From assembly GCF_030867095.1 (NCBI RefSeq), contig NC_081835.1:18794501-18858500 (forward strand): a DNA stretch of 64,000 nucleotides, given 5' to 3'. The notes under the pieces are model-generated. The model was given only the letters and a program-made list of their open reading frames with translations. It had not been told where the DNA came from and searched no databases. Shown one piece after another: positions 41,101 through 53,100 of the stretch; positions within the stretch are counted from its first letter, which is position 1, and every line of letters starts with the position of its first letter. The stretch is from Alligator mississippiensis. Lineage: Eukaryota > Chordata > Crocodylia > Alligatoridae. Position numbers and translations under genes: made by a program.

Positions 41101-44100
41101 CATAAAGCTGCCACTTGATAGCCTCTCACCTGAAGTTGCACAAAATCTCAATCCCGTGGACCTTTTCCATTAGCAAGTCTCTTCATGCGAGACATCATAA
41201 TTCTGTCTCATGCTGAGGCTGGCAGAGCATCCCAGGGAACAAGATCCTTGGGGTTTTAAGTGGGGTAGCCGGTTCAGTGTTCAGCAAGGGTAAACACATT
41301 GCCTACAGCTGAGCCCCCTGCCCCTCCCAGCTTCACTTCTTCCTCTCTTTCCACACCTTTTGTACTCGGATCACTCACTCCACTTCATACACTGCTCTGT
41401 GCTTGACCTTTCACAGCATCCGATGAAGTGGACTCAAGTTCATGAAACTCTCTCGAGTTCTTGCGCTCTCCATATGTATCTTATTTAGTTAGCCTGTAAG
41501 GTGCATATCTACCCTGACTTCTGCCTGACTTCAGACTATTGAGGTCAAGCCAATAGTCTGTGGCAGAGCTATGGAGTGCTATGGCTAACTAACTACCTCT
41601 CATTAGCTCTACTACCACCCAGGATCATTGCGTGTTGGGTGCCCAGCTCTGGACTGTGTAGGACAACCCTAGGATGTGACAGTTAGAAACAGAGGAAGGG
41701 AGGTCGTACCCTTGGCATGGGTCTGGGTTATACAGGGACAGAATTGGTAGCAAGGGCGTTGATCCTTACTTTGACTGTCCTTGACAGCTGCTAATGCCCC
41801 TTCCAGAAAGGGTCATGCCTGACCTGGTGCCAGATCTATCTGGGGAAGGGCCTGGGTTCTTACCCGGTCCAACGTGAGTGTGACCACCTTTTGCTTCCTT
41901 GAGGAGCAGGAGCCTGGAAACTCGGCATCGTGACATGGGGTCCCGAGACTGGAAAAGCTGAGGACAATTATTTCTAATGGCTGTAACCACCTAGTAGGGA
42001 AGGACTAAGAGACTGTCTGTTTGCATGTTCAATCCACATCTCTGCTGTGGCAAAAGGAAAAGTGGAGGGATGGAAACCCTGCGCTCCAAAGACATAGCAG
42101 CTATTTTGATGGACCCCATTAAAAAGTTGCCCTCTCGTACTGCACCAGCTTCTCGCTAACATGGTGCGTCTGTAGCAACATTGGCCTGACCAGGAGTTAG
42201 GAAGAGGAAGCGAAGGAGAAGTGAAGCACTAGGCTGAGATTCACTCAATCAAGGCACAATTCTCAGGTCTGCCACAGACTATTGGCTTGACCTCAAACTT
42301 ACTGCTGATTTCCTCTGTGCCTGTTACCACTTCTGGATAACTGGAAAGATAATGCTCCCATTCTCCAACCCTTTGGCTGTCTTGTCTGTATAAGAAATTT
42401 AGAAAATGAATATTTATCTGCCCCTGGCTGCCTGTCATGTGGCCCCCAACGACTTGCCAGAATTCAGTAAGCAGCTCTCCATGCAAAGTAATTGCCTGCC
42501 CTGGTGTAGATGGTGAGCCCTTCAGGGCAGGGGCTGCGTGTTGGTTTAGGGCTTGGTGCAATGTGGCAGCACTCTCCTTCACAAGTCCTGCATCAGTGGC
42601 AGTTCTTGCCTGAAGACAGGGAAATCTCTGCCATGGCCGGGTCACTTTAAACTCTCTTACTTAGGGCAAGGGGAGCGCAGAAGAAGGGATGGAGCCGCAC
42701 ATTGTCAAGTCCTGACCCATTAGGATCTGCACTGCATCCAGGCTCCTCTGTGTCATCCCCAGTGACTGACTCAGTCATGTGCAAGCAGCACACGGTGAGC
42801 TTGCCCGTCCCTGGGGAAGCCCAGGGATGTGTCTCGGTTGGCTGCATTCTGCTGCAGTATCTCCCCTTTCCATGAGGCTCGGCTGCTGTCAAAGTTGCTT
42901 TTCATTTATCTGCGCTGGGATGAGCTGATCTTGTCTCTGACTAGCAGAGCAAAATTAGCATTGAGCAGCCCTGTGGGGCTGGGATGGGGGAAGACAAATG
43001 TTTCTTAAAATGGGCAAAACACAGGAATGGGCCAAAATAGGCATGAACCTTGAGAAATGTAGCTCTTTCTTTCCAAGTTTCCCAGAACATATTTAGCAGC
43101 AGGAGCCAGTGGCCTCTCTCTCGTACTCTGGGAGGGTGGGGGAACAGGTGACTCCTGGCTTCTGTTACTTGCTCTGTATGAAGTCAGACAAGTTTCTAGT
43201 GTTTCTGGGAGCTCCTTGAATCAAAGTAAGGAGACTCCGTGTTCTGAGCTTTATTGATCACTCCTGCACTATACATGTATTTTCAAAACACTGGCTAAAG
43301 GCCCCACATCCTGACCCCAGATGCACCGGGCTTAGAGGATGCATTCTTGGAAAAGGACCAGTGTCATTTTGGTTGTTTTAGAGGCAATTCTCCATCAGTG
43401 TTAATACTTAACCCCTTCCTAGGGCTCTTTTTGAGGATGAAATAATCAGTTGTATGTACAGTGCTTGGAACAAGAACATCACAATAGATGGGTTGTGTCT
43501 TATACTTAGGAGAGCAAAAGAAAAGGTGACAGGAGCCAGTAGTGGGGTTTGTTCTTTTAACCTAAATCCAAGAGCTCCTTGGTCCCTACTCACTATGCCC
43601 TACAAACACTTATTCTGTATGCTTATAGTGAATGTCAAACAGCTGTCCAATCCCTAGGCATTTCAAAGCAGAGCACCATCAATCCTGTTAATGGGGGAAA
43701 AAAGTCCTCTGTTCCCATTCCAACTGGGAAGAACAGTCCCTCTTTAGTGAAACGTAGGTCTGGAAGAGCTGTGCGAGGCTTATGTGGCTGTGTTGAATTG
43801 TACGTGCAGCTTGCCCTTTCCCTTGCTTTTTGTCCTAGGAGCCATGTAATCAAACTGGATAAAAAAACACTGATTTAAAACAAACTAAAGATTTTCATTA
43901 AAAACATTTTTCTCTGTGAAAAAAATATAAAAAATATATGTACATCTGAAACTATGTTGATCTCTGCTGAAGCCTGGCTTGCTAACAGCTTCAAGGATCA
44001 TTCAGATCAAATTAAAAACTGTATTCAAACCGTACATGTTAGCTGGCAAAGCTTTAAAAAAAGGCAGGCCGCAGAACTGGTAGACGTCACTGGCTAAGCA

Positions 44101-47100
44101 TACACATCCCAAGTTTGTAGACGCGCTAAAACAGCTTCTAACAGCCATAGCCTCTTGAGTCATCGAGTCCAGTCCCCTGCAATCACGTCACACAAAGCTA
44201 TTCGTAAATGTACTAATCTTAAAACAAGTTAGGCGCTTGCCGTCTGGTAATCCTGTTGGAAGGTTGTTCCAGAACTCTACTGCTATGATGGTTAGAAACC
44301 TGTAATTTCTAGCCTAAATTTATTCCAAGATAATTTATACCCCTATTCTTCTGTCAACATTTTATTTTTAGTTCTGCTCCCTCTCTGTTCTTTACTCCCC
44401 TTTTGTATTTATAGACAATCTTCTCCTCTCTCAGCCTTCATTTTATTAGCCTAAACAACAAAGCTCTTTTGTCATTTCATAATATGGGTTCTCCATTCCC
44501 ATGATCGCCTTTGTAAATCTTCTCTGAATCCATTCCAGTCTGAATTAAACTTTTTTGACCATGGATGATTATAACTATGAGCATGCCATCTGAGGTCTAT
44601 CCAAGGCCTTGAAATACCTCACCAGATGCATCCAAGGGTTGTATTTGCCTTATTCATAGCTGCAGCACATTGGCGTCTGATGGTCCTTCTCTAATTGACT
44701 AATACATCCAGGCCTTTCTCCACCTCTGCCCATTCCAACTGATAAGCTTCCATCTTACATAGCAGATATTTTTGTTATTAGTTCCCAAGTGCACAACTTT
44801 GCACTTTGTAGTATTAAATGTAATCCAGTTTCTATTACTCTGGTTCTGAAGGTAACTCAGTTCTTCCTGATCCTCCTCTTTATTGACAATGCCTCCCAAT
44901 TTTGTGTGATCAGCATATTTCAGTACCATGCTGCTATTTTTTTTAGACCACTAATGAAAATATTAAATAAGACTAGTTCCATGGGTAATCTTGAGGAGAT
45001 CCATTAGTAAACTCTTTCCAGTACAGCATATAATTATCACCCCTAAATCCAGTCCCTAATAAAAATGGCATGAAAGAGGGTGAGATCTTCTAGTTCTAAA
45101 ATGCTGAAGATGGCAGTGCTCAGGAACTATCAGTCCAATTCACTGACTATAGATAATCTTTTGTTTAATAAATCAGGTAGTTTTAAATGCAAAAGATATT
45201 TTGATAAACTTATATTTCATGTATCCAGCAGGCTTGAAGGAGTTTTATTTAACTTATAAAAAAAGAAGCTGAAAAGGCTATTTTTGTGCATGTTAGTTCA
45301 ATTTCAGTGCACCTCCAAGTGCTGCTTGACATCAGTCACAATTTAAAAAATCATCATCTTTACCTAATAAAGTCACCATTTTTAACATAAAAACCATGAA
45401 CCTTAAGCATATAATTGCTTAAATCAACATGTATAGATTATAGTATATCTTTCTGGTTAACCAAAAGTACAAATTAAGTGTAAAGCTTATATTTAGTTGC
45501 AGATAACATGTTTTAATAGTTACCAACCAATGAGAAAACAGGTTTTCTTTAGGACTATAAATTCACGTGCAAAACAAGTTTAATTTGCTTTGATTTGCTT
45601 GCTGATGTAAAGTGTGATTAAAATTGTCACTTTGATTTAAATCAATCCATCTTTATTTATAATACAGTTTAGATCTAGAGTTCTAGGCTAAAATCCTAGC
45701 TCCATTTAAATCAATGAAAAAAGTTCAGTGGAATTTTAAAATTCCATCTTCTCTCCCTAAAAGGTATTCAAGATGATGGATTTTGCAGTAAATGTCAGCT
45801 TGCAGGACAGAATAGCCCATTCTTTATTTAGTGGTTGACAGCATGCTACATACCCTACTGATGAATGAGAGAGCTGTGCTCTCTGCCCCAAAGAGCTCAC
45901 AATTTATTGGTAGCTGTAGCACAACAGGCTACAAGCAATTACCATGGTGAGAGGGAGGCTAAGTATTACAAAAGGTACGATTGCTGTGTCTTTTTCCTGA
46001 AGGGAATCCACACACCAATGCACAATGTATGAACTTTCTCATACGTGCACACACACAAAAAAAAAAAAATCTGTCTCTCCTGACCCGTGACATCATACAA
46101 CATTACAGCCTAATCAGAAGACTGCATGAAGTCCCTTCAGAATTTTAAGGGAATTGTTAAAGGTGCCAGGACTGCAGGTTTACGTTTGAATTGGGATTTT
46201 TGTGCTTAATAAAGGGCAGGTAGCAGCTTACTTTTTGGTCAGATCCAGGTTGTGCAATAAGTGAATGTGCAGCACTGTCACTGTTTTCGAGTCAGGATGG
46301 GTTAATGGTCTAAGTCCCAAGTTGGCTATGCCTGGAACCATTGATCCCACTCCCAGCAAGATCAACTCAGCCCTTCATCCTACAGATACAGGAGCCAAAT
46401 ATGTGTAGTTTGTTGTGCAGGAGGCTTTGGAAAATCCAGTACACCGAGCTCCAATGTACATAACGTGGACAAAGGCACCTTCACCTAGTAGCAAGAGCCT
46501 AGGTTTTGTTTTGATGCCTTTGGATAAAATGTTCCCTTCCCACTCTTGTCAGTTGTGGAACCATTTCCCCTGGAGCAGTTGAACTTCAGAGGTCTACAGG
46601 CCTGTGGAGCCCTTTAGAATGGAAGATGCTACGGTCTGGTATAGGTGTTAGCTGGAGAACAGCTAGCACTGAGGAAACAACCTAATTAGTTATTTCCAAT
46701 CAGTCTGGTTCTTGGACAATGCCACATGCTACACTTAAGGCATTCAGCAGCCTCTCTTCAAATCCACTATCTCAAGGAAAATGGAGTTGTACTTTTTCAT
46801 CCATCTCTTTCTGCTTAGTTGTTATTCAGCATGACTTTAAGTTAAAAAGGAACACAATGGCTCCTAGCATGCCGGGTTCCTAATGGGCTAAGAGTGTTGA
46901 GTGTCTCTATTGAAAACAGCAGCTGTATCCTCAGGCACCTTGTGTCTGATAAACTGAGAGGAGCCCAATCCTCAGCCAGCACAAATCAGTACCACTCCGT
47001 GGAAGGTCATGCAGTGGCCTGGGGTATGCTGCTGTAGCTGCACAGCATTTGGTAGAGCAACCCCAGTTGCCATCAGCTGAGTCTGGAATTAAACTTGTTT

Positions 47101-50100
47101 CTACTTAGGGTTTTTTTTGTATATGGTGATTTTTACTTTGTAGGTAATAGCACCCTCAGCTGCTGAGATTACATGAATGTTCTGGGTTGGCAGGAGGCAG
47201 GACACAGGCCTGTTGGTCAGACAGGGGGTCCTGTTGTTGCGAGGGGTAATGGGACTTGTACGTAGCTGAGAGCTCAAGTAACTCTTTTCTTCAGGTCTTG
47301 CAATTTGCCTCTCCCTCTCCTATTCTGACATGGATCTCCTTTCATTGTTCAGGGACCTTGTGTATCTGCCTTGTTTCATCAGAGGAGTCTGCCTCTGAGG
47401 GTCTCACCTCAACATCCCTGGTGGAGTTTGCAATGATGTCCCATCTGGAGCCCCTGGATTCCAGTGAGCAAACCAGCCCGGAGACTGTGGAGCCTGAGCT
47501 GGTCCCCAGCGCCCTGCACGCTTCCCCGGGATCAGGCTTTGCCAGTGAAGAGAATGAAGAGTCCAGGATCTTGCAGCCCCCACAGTACTTCTGGGAAGAT
47601 GGGGGAGAGCTCAATGATTCCAGCTTGGACCTGGGACCAGCCACAGGTAGGTTATTGTTATCTTTTCTTGCTTCCTTAGGGAAAGAGATGGGGAATCTCT
47701 GCTCTTCTGTGACACAACTCTTGCTGAGAAGAGCTGGGATTAAAGGTTAACTCTCTTTCCTCACCTCGGCATCTGAAGTGTCCCCAGTGAATCCTGAGAG
47801 CAGAGCTTTAAAAACCCAACTACTGTTAAGTTGTCTTATTCCTGAGTTTAATTAGGAATTTCCATGAGCCAAGGAAAGGATCACCTTCATCTCTTTCTCA
47901 TTCACCTTGCCCTTCTTTTCTCTCTTTATTTCTCCCCTCCCCTCCCACCCCCCTTCCTTTTTCCTTCCTTTCTGATGTAAACTGAGTAAGCAAGAACTGG
48001 AGGTCTTGGCAAAAGTCTTAAGGATCCAGGTAGGCCTAGATTTGAAGCCTACCAGTTGGACTCCAAAGGGCAAATTCTGAGTTCCTTAACCCATGATTTC
48101 AGTGGAAACGTGGTCTTTGTAAAGACAGCAAGATCTAGCTACCCCTGTCCATTCAGGTGACACAACCAGCTTCATTGTGGTCAGCCTAGTAGGGAATATG
48201 GGATAAAATGCAAGAGGTCTCTCATTGCAGGTAGATGCCCTGTCCACACCTGACTTCCTTTAGAGATTTTCAGGCATGGGTATTGCTCCCCCTTCTTTCC
48301 CTCCCAGACTATCCCTCATGCTCAGACATGCTGCATCTGAATTGAGCTTTCTCTCTGTTGATTTTACAGCATCAGTGTATAACTCTCTTGCCTCTGTTTG
48401 TCTATGTAAATATGGCTGTGCTATAGTCCTCTCTTGCATTGCCTTCCTGAGATCCAGCAGATGACTTTGTTTTTAAGGTGCCCTCTGGGAAAGGGATGGG
48501 ATGGGTTGGGAGGAGTGTTTGTAGCCTTTCTTTCATTTGTGAGCTTACCCTGCACAATCCTGCTCTACGTTCCAGGCTGATACAGGGAGACTGGCTTCCA
48601 CCCGATCCCCTCTCCCCCTCCACCACATCAATATCTCTATTTCTCTCCCAGCAGGTCTGATCGAGGTCTGGAATCTGAAAGCAGAAATCTTTCCAATCTT
48701 ATCTTCATGCTGGTTCCTCTGACCTTAAAAAGGCCTGTGCTCCTACTGGGCTGACAGCTGAGCCAGCAGTAGCTGCTAATTTACACTGTGCTGCAATGCT
48801 CTCACATGCAGTCCCTGTTTTACAGTCTAGAAGTGTGTGTTGAAGCATCTTCAGGCAAGCGCCTCATTATCTTAGGACTTCAAAGCACCATGCTCATGAA
48901 GAGTGCCATGCACACATTCTAGTCAGAGTCATGGACTTCCTTTTATACATCACAAGTTGTACCTGCAGGCACCCTTGATACATGCATTGCACTGACCCTT
49001 CCCACATGCTTGTGTTCGAGGTGAGAGACCCAAATATTTATGCTTCCACATGCTTTCACCTTTTGTGTATACATATGCTCAGCCCAGTACATGTTGAGGG
49101 AGTGTGCATGGTTGTCATGCTTGAAAACATGGGAATTTCCATGAGCCAAGGAAAGGATCACCTTCATCTCTTTCTCATTCACCTTGCCCTTCTTTTCACA
49201 TACGTTCTAAGCGCACACCTTCACTGATTCATGCCCCTCTCAAAACAATACATGCATACCTGTATTCAAAGACTCTCATATATTTACACATTAACAGCAG
49301 TGCACAGAGAACCAAAAACAACCTTATCACATGTACACAGCTCCTGACACTTTTAAGAACAGCTCACATACATACTCCCCCTCTTGTACATACATATGTG
49401 CACGCACACGTACTCTCAGACTGCTTCCCTCCTTCTTTCTCTTGTCCTTTACCCACACCCATCCTTATCAGCTTACCACAGTAGGGCCACTGCTGTCACC
49501 GGGAGCGTGCCCTTTGGTAGCATTACAGAACCTCACTTAATACAACTTCTTAAATTATTTAATGGCTTGGTAGCTCATTTCTATTTAAAATGCCATTAGA
49601 AACCAAGAGTGTGTCCTTTTACCCCCCCACCAAAAAAAGAAAAAAAAAAAAGAGGATACAGTAATAGCATTCCTGAATTGGGAAGCTTTCTCCTGTCACA
49701 TAAGGCCTGTGCATGACATATATGGACACATGATATAAGTATGTGATATACATGCCACACGTGTGATGGAGCTATCATGTTAGACATTGCAGAACTAAAT
49801 AACAAATTGCATTTATTTGATTTCTCATATAGCAGCCTGCTGTGCAGCTTTGAACAGCTGCCACAGGCTTTTTGTGGGGTTTTTTTTTTTTAAAATAACC
49901 AGTCTACTAGAGAAATGTTGACTTCCCCAAACATAGAATTTCCTCCCCAAACTACAGGGAGCTGAGCCCTGGCATGGGTAGTATTCAGTTCTGCAGTGTG
50001 GACGGGTCTGACACCTGTCCATCAAGCTAGAATAGGACAGTTAGAAAGGAAGGATTCCTTTTTTTCAATGGGACAAATAGCACTGGCTCCTGTCATTATC

Positions 50101-53100
50101 AGGTGTAAAGATTTTAGGCCTTGAAATCAGTCTTATTGGGTATAGGCTAAGTTTAGTTATTTGTTAGCTGTGTCAGTTATTTCTTTTTCTTCCTCTTCCT
50201 TTCTCTGTATATCTGGACTCAGTTCATCCTTTGTGTGGCTTTCCAGGTAGAGGGTACACAAAGTCATCCCATTTCTCTTAACAAACATTCCTAATTTTTT
50301 TGTGTTTTTCCTGGAGAATGTGGCATCTAGAGAGTGCACATTGGTACAATAGGAAGTATTAATGGTACTTATTTGGGCTGGTCAGCATAACTCCATCTCT
50401 GGCTCTGTCTCTCTCATGAATAACATGCTCTTCCTGTCAAGACCTTTATGCCACACCATTGGCTTCATTGGGTGCCTGCCTAATACCACCAGGATATGTC
50501 TCATTCTATCTGGGATTTTTAAACAAAAGCTTCTCCTCCTCCCCTCACCCATGCCATAAGTGGGCACTAAAACACCTTTGTTGTCAAATCTAGTGCTCTT
50601 AGGAGACTGTTTTGTTTAACAGATGCCATTCACAATAATTCCCACTTTCCAAACTGGATCATTTCTACCACAGCACTTGATATCATCTATCCAGGTTAAA
50701 CGCACTTTGTCGGCTCTCCAGTCATGTTTCCTCTGATCACTGGTAATTACCTTCTCCAAGGACTCATGTTGTGCTGCCTGTCCAAAGGATAGTTGTTTCC
50801 TTTTCAGAATGTGACTTTGTAAAATAAGAGGGCAGCTGATTTTTCTGAAGTGCCCATTCCTTTGTTCTCTTTCCTTGGTAAGAGAGACCCTCAGCAGCCT
50901 TCAGTAGTAGCATACCTCAAAAGCATCCATCCTGATCTCATCATTTCTCTTCAATGCCCAGACCATAAGTCTCAGTCAAGAATGTCGTGAACCTCAAATG
51001 TCACAGTTTAAGGTCTATGCAGACCCCTCAGTCTTTCCAGATTATGTTCTGCAGGGCTTCACATGCAATGGTCACTCTCTGGCTGTGTCTTCTTCACTGC
51101 TTCCTTTTGAAATTTATCATAAATCCCAGATATTCAGATTTGTCATCTTTTTAATAATTTTCCCATTGATAATTATGTTGTTATTTGGGTCATGCTCATC
51201 GTTAACCACCGTAATCTTTGTCTTCCAAGTATTGAGTAATAAACATTTCTTGGCACTGACTTCTCCACTTTACTTATTAATATTCTTACTTCTTCCATGT
51301 TCCCACGGATAAGTACAGTATCATCTGCATACTGTAAGTTGGCCATGTGACCTCCAAACTTGTTTTCTCCATCAAATTCGTATATAGTACTTCTTTCATT
51401 ATTAGGGGCGTGTATATGTTGAAAAGTTGAGAAGCTAGCAGATATCCTTAGCAAAAACTATGAGCCACATTCAATCGTGTTTTCAACCCACTGTTTTCTT
51501 TGTTGAGTGGTCAGCCTATAACTTTCTTATCAGTGCTAGGCTATATGTAAGTAAACCCATTTTACAGAATGCTTTCCACGGTATTTCATGATCAAAGGCT
51601 TTTACATAATTAACAAAACATGTTTAAAAGGTACTTCTGTTCTTGACATTTTTTTTAAAATGTTCTACAGGTTGATGATTTGGTTCCTTGTTCCTCTGCC
51701 TTTTCTGAAACCAGCTTGCTTGATGGCTGTTTGACCTTCCATTTTCCTGATGGTCTGTTGTTTATAACCTTATAATGTGGCTTATAAAGCTGATAGTTCA
51801 GTGGTCCTTGTACTTTTGTAAGTCACCATCTTTGGGACCAGTACAAACACAATCTTCAAGTCCAAGACAAAGACCAAGAGTTGGATGCAGCTGTCACTGG
51901 GCTGAAGAACAGGGCCTACATTTACAAAGTAAAAGAGGCTTCAGCTTCCTTACTGAGGTAACCTCATTGTCCTCTCTGACTGCACTGCGTCCAGCTGGGT
52001 TACACTGGCCCAGATCCAACCCTGGTAGGTCCACGTGAATCACGTGTCAATGCCTTCCTCTTAGACCTGATCAGCATGGGCCCCAGTGCCCTTCCCTTGA
52101 TTCTTCTCCCGTGGTAGGAGAAGCAGGCTTCTGCAATCCTTCATTTGTCCCAAAAGTGGCACCCCACTACTCAGCTGGGCCAAGCCAGTCTCTTGGCTCA
52201 GGGAAGCCATGGATCTGGCTTTATCCAAAATTGGCTGCTATTGCAAGGCCTTCTCATAGAGACTGATGTGCAGCAGGGCTAGGGAATTAACTCACTGGCC
52301 ATGGGCTGGACATTGAGAAATACTACTAGGGTTGAACGTGTGGTTCTTAGTGCCTTTCCTGTACCATCCAGTGGTGAGATGGGAATGGACACATTCCCCG
52401 TCTCCCCTTAGTGTCTAACACCTGTAGGGATAAGAGCCCTCTACTTGCTTTGTGCCACGGGAACCGCTCGTTTTAGTGGTTCCTCTGGTGTAGGAAGCTT
52501 GTGTGTTCAAGGCCCCAGGTTTGATCCTGGCTGAGTGCCATCAGGTCTGTATGCATGTGGCTATGGCTCATTACAGTAGCATGTGGCACTTGAAAAACAA
52601 ATCTTAATCTCCTATTTATTCCCTGATTAACATAGGCAATTCAGAGAGAGAGTGTATGCTGAGGTAACAGCAGCAAGAGACCAAACGCTATATTCAAAGG
52701 CAGTGAATTAAGGTCTTTCCCCCCCTTCCACTTCTTTATTAAGAATCTCCTGAGTCCTGAATGAGTTCCTTGCCTTTTGCCAGGCCTGGCCCTTCCTGCC
52801 CCTCCGACCCCACAGAAATCACCTCCTCCAGACTGGCAGCAGTTGTACAGTTTTTAATCCCATCTTCAGCCAAGGCATTAATGAAACGAAGCACCTAGTA
52901 AAGACTGTTCATAAGAGGCTTAGTGCTGGGCAGCCCCCTGCCTGGGCTTAGGTCCCAGGATGCGGCTTGTTAACATACATTAAACTAGGAGGTAAACACA
53001 TGAAATGATCTTTCTCGAAGCAAACTTTTTCTCCCTGCAGCTGGGGGACACGAAGCACTTGCTGTCTGAGCCTCCTCGGGGGGCAAAGAGTATTGACATG

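Noticed and set aside
52450-52570. Functional tRNA gene
   Set aside because: Same reasoning: box-like words at tRNA spacing but poor stems, within ordinary intron; SINE preferred.
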